Assembly (NCBI RefSeq): GCF_004519405.1
Contig: NZ_SGWI01000006.1
Span: 405,649 to 469,648, forward strand
DNA from: Pseudomonas sp. BCA17
GTDB taxonomy: Bacteria > Pseudomonadota > Gammaproteobacteria > Pseudomonadales > Pseudomonadaceae
DNA length: 64,000 bases
Direction: 5' to 3'
Part shown: in pieces, positions 33,114 to 41,959 of the stretch
How positions within the stretch are numbered: the stretch's first letter is position 1
Layout of the letters: every line of letters begins with the position of its first letter
Notes under the pieces: model-generated
Database searches by the model: none
What the model was told of the DNA's origin: nothing
The model's input: only the letters and a program-made list of their open reading frames with translations
Translations under genes and position numbers: made by a program

Positions 33114-35429
33114 TCATGGTCGCGCCCCAGACACCGGCACCGCCCGAATAACCGCCCGAGGCCCCTGCTGCTGCGCCCCCGGAATCGCCTTCTCCACCGA
33201 AGGCAACTGCGGCGCCTGCACATCCGGCATCGCCCAGCTACGCTCCGGCTGCAACCCACCCTGGGCCCGGCGCATGAACTCATAGCGATTCAACGTAATG
33301 CTGCGCCCCGCCCCACTGTCTCGAATGATGTAGGGCCGCAGGAACACCATCAAATTGGTCTTGGTCACACTGCGCTTCTCGCTGCGAAACAGCGCGCCCA
33401 ACCCCGGGATATCCGCCAACCAAGGCACCCCATCGTTGCTCTGGCTGTAGCCATCCTGCAGCAACCCGCCCAGCACCATGATCTGCCCGTCATCCAACAG
33501 AATGCTGGTATCGATCGCTCGCTTGCTCGTCACCGTCCCGGCGTCCACCGAGGCCCGCGAGTCAACGCTGCTGACCTCCTGGTAAATGTCCAGCTTCACC
33601 GTGCCGCCCTCGGAAATCTGCGGCCGTACGTTCAGCTTGAGCCCCACTTCTTCACGCTGCACGGTCTGGAACGGGTTGTTGCTGGTGCCGCCACCGCCCG
33701 TCACGTAACTGCCGGTGACAAACGGGATGGTCTGCCCGACGAAAATGCTCGCCGCTTCGTTGTCCAGGGTCAGCAGGTTCGGAGTGGACAGTACGTTGGT
33801 GCCGCCTTTGCTCTTCAACGCCCGGGCCAGCACCTTGAGGTCCAGCACCTTGCCGATCCCCGGAATATCCACCGAGCCGTTGACCAACCCGATATTCAAG
33901 CCCTTGGGCAACACATCGATGCTGGTCTTGGCACCGGGCGTGCCGTTCAAACCACTGCCGCCCAGGTTGACGCCGCCGAAACCGCCCTTGCCGCCGAGGT
34001 TGCCGGCCTGCCATTGCACACCGAATTCACTGGCATCGTCTTCGCTGACTTCCACGATCAAGCTTTCGATGACCACTTGGGCGCGGCGCTGGTCGAGCAT
34101 ATCGATGACTTCACGCAGGTTGCGGTACAGCGGGTCGGGCGCGGAGATCAGCAAGGTGTTGGTGGTGGCATCGGCCTGGATCGTCACGCCACCGGCACTG
34201 AACGCAGTGTTCTGGTCGCTGGAAGTGCCGGCACTGGGTGGTTTGTCGGCACTATAGCTCGGTTGCACGCCACTGCCGGTGGGCGTACCGCTGCTGTTTT
34301 GCGTCGGGTTGCCCGAACTCCCCTGGGGGTTGCCGCCCATGGAACTGAGCTTGCCACGGGCTTCATCGCTGACGCCGGACTCGCTTTCACCGGTGAGCAA
34401 CCCGCGCAACGACTGCGCCAGTTTCCCCGCCTGGGCGTTGCGCAGGTACACCACGTGCATATTGCTCGGGTTGCTCTGGGCATTGTCGAGCTTGTAGATC
34501 AGGTTGCGCGCCAACTCCGTGCGCTCGGGGCTGCCGGAGCGAATGATGATCGAGTTGGAACGGGGGTCGCCCACCACATTGATCTTCTGGGTCTGGTCGG
34601 CCCCCTGGGTTTCCAGCAGTTCGGCGACCATGGCGGCAATGTCCACCGCGATGCCGTTCTGCACTTTCACCACGTCGGTGTCGATGGCACTGGGGGTGTC
34701 GATGCCGCTGATGATCTGCGCCACCCGCGTGAGGTTTTCCGCATAGTCGGTGATGACGATGCTGTTGTTGCCGGGGTAAGCGTTGATCGGGTTGTTGGGC
34801 GACACGATGGGACGCAACACCGGGATCAGATTCACCGCGTTTTCATATTGCAGGCGGAAGGTGCGGGTTTGCATGCCACTGCTGCCGGCACTGTTGATCG
34901 GGCCACCGAGCAGTTTGGCGTCGGCTTCCGGCACCACTTGGGCTACGCCGCCCACGTCGACCACGCTGAAGCCCTGCATGCGCAGCGCCGCCAGCAGCAT
35001 GTCATAGGCCTGGTGCGCGGGCACCTGGCCTTCGCTGACCAAGGTCAGGTTGCCCTTCACTCGCGGGTCCACCAGAAACTGTTGGCCGGTGGCGCGGGAC
35101 AGTGCGCGCACCACCGCTTGAATATCCGCATCGACAAAATTCAGTTGCACCGGCTGGTCGCCCAGCGGGTTGCGTGCCTTGACCACGGTGGGGGCATGGC
35201 CACGGGCGCTGCTGGTCACCGGGTGCTGCACTCGCGGCGCCAGGGGCGGTTCGCGCTGACGGTCCAGCACGCTATCGCCATTACGTCGGGTTTCGGCCAA
35301 CGGCTGGCCGAGTTCACTGTCCACCACCAGCGGCTTGGTCGATGGGGTGTTGCTGCACGCGCTCAGGGCCAGCAACAGCAGCGGCGCGACCTTGCGAAAC
35401 GGCGCGGGATGAGAGACTGACCACTTCAT
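33114..35429 (-). CDS. hxcQ: type II secretion secretin GspD, lipoprotein form (HxcQ)
   Basis: The 771-residue protein forms the outer-membrane channel. Its signal peptide ends in a lipobox (LLLLALSAC, Cys about residue 25), so it is a lipid-anchored secretin, the known feature of HxcQ, which needs no separate pilotin. N0 to N3 domains occupy about 90-430 (VQLNFVDADIQAVVRALSRA for N0). A Gly/Ser/Gln/Asn-rich insert lies at 345-405. The secretin core runs from about 420 to 720 with VLSTPNLLTLDNEAASIFVG and KTNLMVFLRPYIIRD. AAGGAAG precedes the ATG, which overlaps the hxcZ stop. Confidence 0.95.
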   Translation of the reverse strand: MKWSVSHPAPFRKVAPLLLLALSACSNTPSTKPLVVDSELGQPLAETRRNGDSVLDRQREPPLAPRVQHPVTSSARGHAPTVVKARNPLGDQPVQLNFVDADIQAVVRALSRATGQQFLVDPRVKGNLTLVSEGQVPAHQAYDMLLAALRMQGFSVVDVGGVAQVVPEADAKLLGGPINSAGSSGMQTRTFRLQYENAVNLIPVLRPIVSPNNPINAYPGNNSIVITDYAENLTRVAQIISGIDTPSAIDTDVVKVQNGIAVDIAAMVAELLETQGADQTQKINVVGDPRSNSIIIRSGSPERTELARNLIYKLDNAQSNPSNMHVVYLRNAQAGKLAQSLRGLLTGESESGVSDEARGKLSSMGGNPQGSSGNPTQNSSGTPTGSGVQPSYSADKPPSAGTSSDQNTAFSAGGVTIQADATTNTLLISAPDPLYRNLREVIDMLDQRRAQVVIESLIVEVSEDDASEFGVQWQAGNLGGKGGFGGVNLGGSGLNGTPGAKTSIDVLPKGLNIGLVNGSVDIPGIGKVLDLKVLARALKSKGGTNVLSTPNLLTLDNEAASIFVGQTIPFVTGSYVTGGGGTSNNPFQTVQREEVGLKLNVRPQISEGGTVKLDIYQEVSSVDSRASVDAGTVTSKRAIDTSILLDDGQIMVLGGLLQDGYSQSNDGVPWLADIPGLGALFRSEKRSVTKTNLMVFLRPYIIRDSGAGRSITLNRYEFMRRAQGGLQPERSWAMPDVQAPQLPSVEKAIPGAQQQGPRAVIRAVPVSGARP

Positions 35430-35938
35430 GAAGCTTCCTTAGCGCCAAGCGCCTGATCCATGCGAACGGTCCCGGACACAGTGCCGGCCGAGTTGTCGAC
35501 GGCGTCGCCGGCGCGTTGCAAGTGCGCTTCGGACACCTCCAGGGAAAATGAACGGGGGTTACCCAGCAGCCAATCCACCACGGCGTCCGCCGGGGCGCTG
35601 TCGAAGGTCAGGCGCCAACTGCCGGCGTCCAGCGCCTGCAATTGGTAACGGCCCTGCAGGCCGGCGCCATCCAGTGCCTGACGCAAGGCGGCCTCGTCGG
35701 CGCTGCGAGGTGCCGCAACACCCTGCAGCAACACCTGCAGGGCCTCGGCCTGGGACCGTAGCTTGGGCGTTTCGACCTGCCAGTAATCGATCTTTTTCAA
35801 TGCGGGCTGCACGAGGATCAGCCAGGTCAGCAGGCCCACCAGCACCAACGCGGCACCGCTGAGCATGCGTTTTTCGCGCAGCGCCAGGCCGCTCCAGAAC
35901 GCTTGGGATTGGCTGCGTGCTCGCTGCCACTTATTCAT
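35426..35938 (-). CDS. hxcZ: type II secretion protein GspM (HxcZ)
   Basis: The 170-residue product has a short cytoplasmic start with the FWSGLALREKRML segment, one membrane helix at about residues 28-46 and a periplasmic ferredoxin-like domain. GspM pairs with GspL in the inner-membrane platform. Its stop overlaps the hxcQ start and its start overlaps the hxcY end. It is assigned by size, topology and order rather than strong motifs. Confidence 0.85.
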   Translation of the reverse strand: MNKWQRARSQSQAFWSGLALREKRMLSGAALVLVGLLTWLILVQPALKKIDYWQVETPKLRSQAEALQVLLQGVAAPRSADEAALRQALDGAGLQGRYQLQALDAGSWRLTFDSAPADAVVDWLLGNPRSFSLEVSEAHLQRAGDAVDNSAGTVSGTVRMDQALGAKEAS

Positions 35939-37004
35939 CTTCTTCGGCTCCCGCAGCGGTTGCCGCCTCGGTGGGCGCGACGGTCCAGCCGTGCTCGTCG
36001 CGGGTTGCGGTAAAACCGGCCTGGGCCAACGCGGCCTGCTTGTCGCTCTCCACTTGCGGGCTGCGGCTGTCGGTGAGCAAACCCAGGTGCAGGCGGCCTT
36101 GCTCGAAACTCAGCGTGTCGACACTGGCAACCATGAACGGCAGGTTGCTGCCGGCCAGTTGCAACAGGCTGCTGAACCGCTGGCCAGGGTCGGTGGCCGC
36201 GCCGGCTTGCCGCGCCGCCAACTGTTGACGGGCCTGCTGCAATGGATTGAGCACCACCGGCAATTCGGGGAACGCCTGGCGCACTTGCTGGCCCATCTGC
36301 GCCTTGAGCCGCTGGCCTTCCGCCACTTGGCGCGCGGCGTAAAGGTTCAGGCCCAGGGTCCAGATGGCGATGGCCAACGCCACCCCCGCCAGCGCCCTGC
36401 CCCAACCCCCGGTTGCCGCCTGGCTGAGACGGCCGTGCAACCCCCAGGCAGGCGGGGCGCCACTCCAACGCAGGGCCGCGTCTACCCATGGCAGCTCAAG
36501 CGTCTGTTGGCCCAACGGATGCACCGAGCCTTGTTGCAGGCTGTCGCGGGTCAGCCCATAACCTTCATCCAGCGTTGCCGTCGCCACCGGCAACGCAAAG
36601 GGCGCCGGGTACACGCCACGCAATGCGAGCGGCACTTGGGCCAGCACCTGGCCAAGGTGCTCCAGCCCCGCCCTGGGCACCCAGGCCACCTGTACGGTGC
36701 CATCGCTGCCGCGTGGGCCGTGGGCGACCACCATCTGCTCCACCGGACCAAGGATCAGCGCCTGAGCCGCACAGGCCACGGCGGCGGCGGTTTTTGCAGC
36801 CGGCAGCGGCGGCAGCTCGAGGCTGGTCAGCAGGCTGTCACGAGGGTGCAAAAAGCAGTCGACCGCCTGACGGTGTTTACCCAGTTGCTTGAGACATTCC
36901 TGCCCCTCGGCAACCACGGCACCGTGCTCCAGCCAGGCAAAGGTCACGCGACTGTCCAGCGTGAGCTGGTCGAGGGGCGGCAAGCCGATGCGCAAGCGCT
37001 TCAT
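35931..37004 (-). CDS. hxcY: type II secretion protein GspL (HxcY)
   Basis: The 357-residue protein has an actin-like cytoplasmic part (about 1-215), one membrane helix at about 225-245 (LAGVALAIAIWTLGLNLYAA) and a periplasmic part. GspL binds the GspE ATPase and GspM. I start at the ATG at 37004, which overlaps the hxcX stop as ATGA; the open frame continues 114 nt upstream inside hxcX without a start signal. Confidence 0.87.
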   Translation of the reverse strand: MKRLRIGLPPLDQLTLDSRVTFAWLEHGAVVAEGQECLKQLGKHRQAVDCFLHPRDSLLTSLELPPLPAAKTAAAVACAAQALILGPVEQMVVAHGPRGSDGTVQVAWVPRAGLEHLGQVLAQVPLALRGVYPAPFALPVATATLDEGYGLTRDSLQQGSVHPLGQQTLELPWVDAALRWSGAPPAWGLHGRLSQAATGGWGRALAGVALAIAIWTLGLNLYAARQVAEGQRLKAQMGQQVRQAFPELPVVLNPLQQARQQLAARQAGAATDPGQRFSSLLQLAGSNLPFMVASVDTLSFEQGRLHLGLLTDSRSPQVESDKQAALAQAGFTATRDEHGWTVAPTEAATAAGAEEDE

Positions 37005-37879
37005 ACGCCCACCCGCGACCAGATCACCCGGGGCATGCGGTCTTCGGGGCGATGCAAGAGCGCTTCGATCGTCACTCGGCGTTGCTCGCGCCGGGCCTGG
37101 CCCTGCAAGCGGAACCACTCGCTGGTAATGCCCACCTGCACCGACTCCACCTCCACCTGTGGCATGCGCAGGCGGTTGACGAAATCTCCACGGTTGATGA
37201 ACCAGTGCCCGCCATCACGCTCGGTCACCAGCGCCTGCGCCTGGGCCAGGTCGAGTTGCGGCACCACCGCACTGAGCACTTCAGGGCGGGCCGTGTTGCC
37301 GTTGACCCAGGTGTTGCCGGGCAACACGCTGATGTAGGCCTGCATGCGCTGTAACACCTGCGGCTCAAGACCTTCGATAGCGCTCAAGTCCTCCAGGCTT
37401 CGCAGCATCGGGTATCTGGCCGGCCTGTCGGGTTGGTCATAGGACGCGATCACCCGCTGGCTGATGCGCCGGCTCACCGCCGGATCGACCCCGATCAGGC
37501 GGCACAGGCGCTCGAAACTCCGTAGCTGCTGAGCATCCGGCTGCTGGCGATTGACCAGGTTGCGCAAGTTGAATTTGCCTTGCTCGTCTTCGATCCGCGC
37601 TTCAAACACTCCGCCTTGTGCACGCGCCCAAGGCTGATCGAGGCGCGTCAGCACATCGTTTTGCCGAGCCTCCCACAGCAACTGCCGGCTGCGCTCCAGG
37701 CCGCCCTGCAACAGCCACTGGCCCTGGATACGCGCTTGCTCCGCCTCAAGGCTGCGGGTGAACACGGTCTGACGCGTGAGCATGGCGCCGGCAATCACCG
37801 CGACCACCGCCGCGATCAGCAACGCGCTGATAATCGCCATGCCGCGCTGCTTCGCCGCTGCGTGGGGATATCGTTTCAT
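37001..37879 (-). CDS. hxcX: type II secretion minor pseudopilin GspK (HxcX)
   Basis: The 292-residue product begins with a prepilin leader (QRGMAIISALLIAAVVAVIA), cut after glycine by the prepilin peptidase, and is followed by the large GspK globular domain (NLVNRQQPDAQQLRSFERLCRL, LEDLSAIEGLEPQVLQRM, RVTIEALLHR). GspK caps the tip of the pseudopilus with GspI and GspJ. I start at 37879, where the leader begins. Confidence 0.9.
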   Translation of the reverse strand: MKRYPHAAAKQRGMAIISALLIAAVVAVIAGAMLTRQTVFTRSLEAEQARIQGQWLLQGGLERSRQLLWEARQNDVLTRLDQPWARAQGGVFEARIEDEQGKFNLRNLVNRQQPDAQQLRSFERLCRLIGVDPAVSRRISQRVIASYDQPDRPARYPMLRSLEDLSAIEGLEPQVLQRMQAYISVLPGNTWVNGNTARPEVLSAVVPQLDLAQAQALVTERDGGHWFINRGDFVNRLRMPQVEVESVQVGITSEWFRLQGQARREQRRVTIEALLHRPEDRMPRVIWSRVGV

Positions 37880-37887
37880 GGCGCGCC

Positions 37888-38337
37888 TTACAACTGCCAG
37901 GAACCGATGTCGGCATTCACGCCATCGCCATCCGGTTGGCCGTCGGCGCCCAGGGAGAACACATCCACCTCGCCATTGGCGCCCGGGTTGAGGTAGTGAT
38001 AGGGGTTGCCCCACGGGTCATTCGGCAGGCGTTCGAGGTAGGCGCGCCAGTTGCTGTTTTTCGCATCGGCCGGGCGTTCCACCAATACCTTCAACCCCTG
38101 GTTCATAGTGGGGTAGCTGCCATGGTCGAGGCGATAGAGTTTGAGCGCCTGCATCAACCCCGCGATGTCCTGTTTCGCCGCCGTAGCCCGTGCCTGGTCC
38201 GGTCGGTCGAGCACTTTGGGCACTACCATCGCCGCCAGGATCCCGAGGATGACCACCACCACCATAATCTCGATCAGGGTAAAGCCGCGTTGGCGGCGAG
38301 GGCCTGGCAATGGGGCGTTCAGGGGCGCGATATCCAT
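37888..38337 (-). CDS. hxcT: type II secretion major pseudopilin GspG (HxcT)
   Basis: The 149-residue protein has an 18-residue leader followed by RGFTLIEIMVVVVILGILAA, the classic type IV prepilin cleavage site with glutamate at position 5. The GspG globular domain ends with the calcium-loop type sequence PYHYLNPGANGEVDVFSLGA. It is the main pseudopilus subunit. AAGGA lies 8 nt before the ATG at 38337. Its promoter and that of the divergent hxcV must lie in the 148-bp gap up to 38486. Confidence 0.94.
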   Translation of the reverse strand: MDIAPLNAPLPGPRRQRGFTLIEIMVVVVILGILAAMVVPKVLDRPDQARATAAKQDIAGLMQALKLYRLDHGSYPTMNQGLKVLVERPADAKNSNWRAYLERLPNDPWGNPYHYLNPGANGEVDVFSLGADGQPDGDGVNADIGSWQL

Positions 38338-38485
38338 CTCGACATTCCTTGGCTTGGGTTCGATTCGTGGCGCAGTGTTGCAAGAACACATGTCAGTCGT
38401 ATTGAAAATCCTCGGGAGGTTTAGTCGCCAATCGGTCAACTGCCGAGGCTAGTCTGCGGGCCTGGTCCAAGGCTTCGGGAGCGCC

Positions 38486-38851
38486 ATGAACGGCCGTCGC
38501 AATGAGCAAGGTTTTACCCTGATCGAAGTGCTGGTAGCGCTGGCGATCATTGCCGTGGCCATGGCTGCCGCGGTGCGCGTGGCCGGGTTGATGACCCAGA
38601 GCAATGGTCTGCTGCGGGATAAATCCATCGCGTTGCTGGCAGCGCAGAGCCGCCTGGCCGAGTTACGCCTGGGTGGGCATTTGAGCAGCGGCAAAAAAAC
38701 CTTCGATTGCGACCAGGGTCGCCTGAAACTGCGTTGTGAACAAACCATCAGCGCGGCGGGACGCCTGTTTCAGGTCAACCTGCTGGTACTGGACGCCAGC
38801 CGCGACGCACCGCCGCTGGCGCGCCTCGACACCCAGGTCATGGCCGAGTGA
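38486..38851 (+). CDS. hxcV: type II secretion minor pseudopilin GspI (HxcV)
   Basis: The 121-residue protein starts with a prepilin leader and EQGFTLIEVLVALAIIAVAM, then the short GspI domain (LLAAQSRLAELRLGG). GGGAG lies before the ATG. It runs opposite to the main hxc operon, and its last 14 nt overlap the 3' end of the convergent hxcP gene. Confidence 0.92.
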   Translation: MNGRRNEQGFTLIEVLVALAIIAVAMAAAVRVAGLMTQSNGLLRDKSIALLAAQSRLAELRLGGHLSSGKKTFDCDQGRLKLRCEQTISAAGRLFQVNLLVLDASRDAPPLARLDTQVMAE

Positions 38852-39269
38852 ACAGCGGCAACGCAGGCCCTTGCGGCAATTTGTCGAGGTTGACGCGTAG
38901 CTTCTCGCCACCGCGCTCGATCTCCACCCCATCGCCCTCGATGGCCGTCAACCGCACGCCCGGGCTCAAGCGTTCGCCCAGCAGAAAGCTGCGCGGCGGG
39001 CCGTCGTTGAGGCTGAGGATCGCCACCGCCCCCCGTGCCCCCGCCAGCACACCCGAAACCTTGATCTGCAGGGCGGCCGGCGTATTGGCAAACCATTGCA
39101 ACGCCGGGTTATCGCTGCGTGCCGCCAACACCTGGGGCGCCGCCTGGGGTGTATGGGACTCGGCGGAGGTGAGCAATAACGGTGTCCAGTATGCGATGCC
39201 GGCCAGGCCCGCCAACAAGGCCAGGGCTTGTACACCGTGGGCCGGCGAAAAACGATGGGCGAATGCCAT
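38838..39269 (-). CDS. hxcP: type II secretion protein GspC (HxcP)
   Basis: The 143-residue product has a cytoplasmic start, one membrane helix (about residues 14-34) and the periplasmic homology region (IKVSGVLAGARGAVAILSL, GVRLTAIEGDGVEIERGG). It has no C-terminal PDZ domain, as expected of a short GspC. GspC links the inner platform with the secretin. AGGAGG precedes the ATG. Confidence 0.87.
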   Translation of the reverse strand: MAFAHRFSPAHGVQALALLAGLAGIAYWTPLLLTSAESHTPQAAPQVLAARSDNPALQWFANTPAALQIKVSGVLAGARGAVAILSLNDGPPRSFLLGERLSPGVRLTAIEGDGVEIERGGEKLRVNLDKLPQGPALPLFTRP

Positions 39270-39362
39270 GGGCTGGACCTCCTGTTTGTCCGAATGTGCA
39301 GACTACAGGGCAATTCATACGGTTTTATTTCTCAAACTCGCCAGCTTTCCAGGTACCCACCG

Positions 39363-39815
39363 ATGAAACAGCAAGGCTTCACCCTGATCGAGTTGATGGT
39401 GGTGCTGGTGATCATCGGTATCGCCAGCGCGGCCATCAGCCTGACGATCAAACCCGACCCGCTGCACCTGCTGCGCAAAGACGCCGAACGCCTCAGCCAA
39501 TTGCTGCAAGTGGCCCAGGCAGAAGCTCACGCCGACGGCCGCCCGATTACCCTGCGCACCGATGCCAAGGGCTTTCGCTTCAACCGCCGCAGCGAGGACG
39601 GCCTGGCCGTCGAGGCATTCAAAGGTGACGCGCAACTGCGCCCACGCCGATGGGAAAGTACGCCGATGCAAGTTTCGATCGAGCCCAGGCAAGTGCTGGT
39701 ACTCAATGCCGAATGGATCAACCCGCCGCTGCGCGTGGTGCTGTCCGACGGCCAACACAGCCTCAGCCTGCAACGTGACGCCGCCGGGCTGCTGCGCGTG
39801 GTGAGCCTGCCATGA
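39363..39815 (+). CDS. hxcU: type II secretion minor pseudopilin GspH (HxcU)
   Basis: The 150-residue protein has a very short leader and QQGFTLIELMVVLVIIGIAS at its N-terminus, followed by the GspH beta domain (PLHLLRKDAERLSQLLQVAQ). I start at the ATG at 39363, where the prepilin leader begins; the frame is open upstream. Its last bases overlap the hxcW start. Confidence 0.91.
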   Translation: MKQQGFTLIELMVVLVIIGIASAAISLTIKPDPLHLLRKDAERLSQLLQVAQAEAHADGRPITLRTDAKGFRFNRRSEDGLAVEAFKGDAQLRPRRWESTPMQVSIEPRQVLVLNAEWINPPLRVVLSDGQHSLSLQRDAAGLLRVVSLP

Positions 39816-40423
39816 ACACATCCCAGCAAGGCTTCACCCTGATCGAAGTCATGGTGGCGATCATACTGATGGCCGTGGTCAGCCTTATCGCCTGGCGCGG
39901 CCTCGACAGCGTCACTCGCGCCGACCAGCATCTGCAAGCCAGCACCGAACAAACCGAAGCCCTGCTGCGCGCCGTGAACCAACTGCAACGCGACCTCAGC
40001 CTGCGCGCCAGCGTTGAGCTGAGCGCACCGGGCAACACCGAAGATGGCACCGCCAACCCCGCCGGTCTGGCCGCCGTGACCGTACGCAGCTCCGACAGCA
40101 AAGGCTTTCGCCTGGACGTCATCCGCAGCGCCCCAACGGCCGGGGAGGGCCTGCTACGGGTGCGTTGGTGGCTCAAGGGCGACGCCCTTTATCGCGCCGC
40201 CGCACCCGCGCGCGACCGTTTTCCGCTGCCGACGGCGAAGGATGGCGTGGTGGTGTTGACGGGTGTCAGTGATCTGCAGGTACGGGTGTGGGAGATGGAC
40301 AAGGGCTGGCGCCAGTTGAGTGGCAATCGGCGGGAAGACCCGCTGGGTCTGGAGTTCAGCCTGGTCAGGCAGACGCCCCAGGGGGTGGAGCGGTATCGGC
40401 AGGTGGTGGGGCCGTTGTGGTGA
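39812..40423 (+). CDS. hxcW: type II secretion minor pseudopilin GspJ (HxcW)
   Basis: The 203-residue product has the leader and QQGFTLIEVMVAIILMAVVS, then the GspJ domain (LLRAVNQLQRDLSLRASVEL, LRVRWWLKGDALYRAAAPAR). Its ATG overlaps the hxcU stop (ATGA). The gene ends 26 nt from the convergent vreR. Confidence 0.91.
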   Translation: MNTSQQGFTLIEVMVAIILMAVVSLIAWRGLDSVTRADQHLQASTEQTEALLRAVNQLQRDLSLRASVELSAPGNTEDGTANPAGLAAVTVRSSDSKGFRLDVIRSAPTAGEGLLRVRWWLKGDALYRAAAPARDRFPLPTAKDGVVVLTGVSDLQVRVWEMDKGWRQLSGNRREDPLGLEFSLVRQTPQGVERYRQVVGPLW

Positions 40424-40448
40424 GGGCAGTGCTCAAGAAGGTGGCGGT

Positions 40449-41375
40449 TCAACTCAACAACACCACCCCACCCGGCAATTCCGTGCACCTGGCCCCATAC
40501 GCATCGCGAATCAACAAGGCCACGCCCGCCAGTTGCTGCAGGCTGAACCGTGCCTGCACCCGCCGTTGCCCCAGTTCCTTGTTGAGTAACACCAACATCC
40601 CTGGCCGGTAGCGGTTGATCTCGTCCACGACCGTGGCCAGGGTGGCGTTGTTGAACACCAGCACCTGTTCGCGCCAGGCCACCACTGCCTGGGTGTCCAC
40701 TGCCAGCGGTTCCCCGATGCCGTCGGGGCCGTAGGTCAGTTGCTTGCCACGGCCCAGACTGACGCTGTTGCCGGCGGCATCCACCGACAGCGCGCCTTCG
40801 ACGCAGGTCACGCACACGCTGTCGCCGGTGTGGCGCACATTGAAGCGCGCCTGGGCCGCGCTGATCCAGCCCTGCCCGGCCTGGACCTTGAGCGGTTGTG
40901 CAAGCTGGGCGAGCACTTCGACTTCGCCTTCGAGCAGCTCAATGCCCTGCCCGACTCGGCTGATACGCGTCTGGGTGTTGAGTTCCAGGCTCACGCCTTC
41001 GTTCAGTTGCACTTGGCGTTGTTCGCCGACGGCGGTGCGGTAGTCGGCGGTCAGTCCGGCAAAGCCGCCCGGCACGCCGACGCGCACCATCACCACTGCG
41101 GCCGAGGCCGCCAGCGCACCGCCCAGGAAGGCACGCCGGCCAAAATGCCGTGGGCGTTCCACAGGTTCGGCGGCCGCGCCCAATTGCTGCCAGAGCACCT
41201 TGGCCTGCTCGAACGCCTGGGCATGCTCGGGGCTCCGGGCGCACCAGGCACGCAGCGCCTTGGCATCGGCCACGGTGGCGCGCCCCGAGGTCAGCAATAC
41301 CAGCCAATCGCGCGCTTCGTCGTGCAAGGGGTCGGCAGCTTTGTTCCGGGCGGTGGAGAGGTTAAAGATGTTCAA
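40449..41375 (-). CDS. vreR: FecR-type anti-sigma factor VreR
   Basis: The 308-residue protein has a cytoplasmic DUF4880-like anti-sigma part (DEARDWLVLLTSGRATVADA, about 18-60), a membrane helix (RRAFLGGALAASAAVVMVRV, about 85-104), a periplasmic FecR domain (DYRTAVGEQRQVQLNEGVSL) and a C-terminal STN-like end. It should hold sigma VreI and release it on a periplasmic signal. The only start that fits is TTG at 41375: an in-frame TGA lies 12 nt upstream and no ATG exists before the domain. The ribosome binding site is weak, so initiation may depend on coupling to vreI 38 nt upstream. Confidence 0.87.
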   Translation of the reverse strand: MNIFNLSTARNKAADPLHDEARDWLVLLTSGRATVADAKALRAWCARSPEHAQAFEQAKVLWQQLGAAAEPVERPRHFGRRAFLGGALAASAAVVMVRVGVPGGFAGLTADYRTAVGEQRQVQLNEGVSLELNTQTRISRVGQGIELLEGEVEVLAQLAQPLKVQAGQGWISAAQARFNVRHTGDSVCVTCVEGALSVDAAGNSVSLGRGKQLTYGPDGIGEPLAVDTQAVVAWREQVLVFNNATLATVVDEINRYRPGMLVLLNKELGQRRVQARFSLQQLAGVALLIRDAYGARCTELPGGVVLLS

Positions 41376-41413
41376 GCGCGCAGATACTCACGGTTTTATC
41401 AGGGACTCGCTAC

Positions 41414-41959
41414 TTAAGACGGTTTGCCGGCCCCGGGACCGAACCGCTGAATCACTTTTCTTTCGAGGCGCTTGGCACAGTGGCCCAGGGCAGCCTTGAT
41501 TTCCTTCTCGACCATGCGCGTGGAAATGCCGAAGCGCTGGGATATTTCCAGGTGCGGCGCCTCTTCCAGACGGGCGGCGATGAGGATCTTGCGCCGGCGC
41601 GCCGGCAATTCGTAGAGCGCCTTGACCAGGGACTGGATTTCTCGCTGACCGCCCACCACCCGCGACGGGTCCTGGGCTTCGTCGGCGGTTTGCAAAAGCT
41701 CTTCGACTTCGCTGCCGGTGAGCAGGCGTGCATCGGCCTGGCGCCGGTCGGCGGCGATGTTCAGTGCCATGCGGTACAGGTAGGCATTGGGCTGTTGCAG
41801 GTTCGCGGGCACGTCCATGCGGTCGACCCGCAGAAAGGTCTCATGCAGCACGTCGTTGGCCAGGTCTTCGGACCCCAGGCGCTTGCGCAGGCGTACCTTG
41901 AAGTCCTCGTAGGACGCCAGGAACAAACTGACCATGGTACTGTGCCCGGGATTTTTCAT
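41414..41959 (-). CDS. vreI: ECF sigma factor VreI
   Basis: The 181-residue product is a FecI-type ECF sigma factor: region 2 at about 10-75 (FLASYEDFKVRLRKRLGSED, LHETFLRVDRM) and region 4 at about 115-170 (ALYELPARRRKILIAARLEE, FGISTRMVEKEIKAALGHC). I start at the ATG at 41959, which overlaps the vreA stop and has AAGGAG 10 nt upstream. In P. aeruginosa VreI is induced in low phosphate and acts with PhoB on hxc and pdt genes. The same control here is inferred from the conserved locus. Confidence 0.9.
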   Translation of the reverse strand: MKNPGHSTMVSLFLASYEDFKVRLRKRLGSEDLANDVLHETFLRVDRMDVPANLQQPNAYLYRMALNIAADRRQADARLLTGSEVEELLQTADEAQDPSRVVGGQREIQSLVKALYELPARRRKILIAARLEEAPHLEISQRFGISTRMVEKEIKAALGHCAKRLERKVIQRFGPGAGKPS

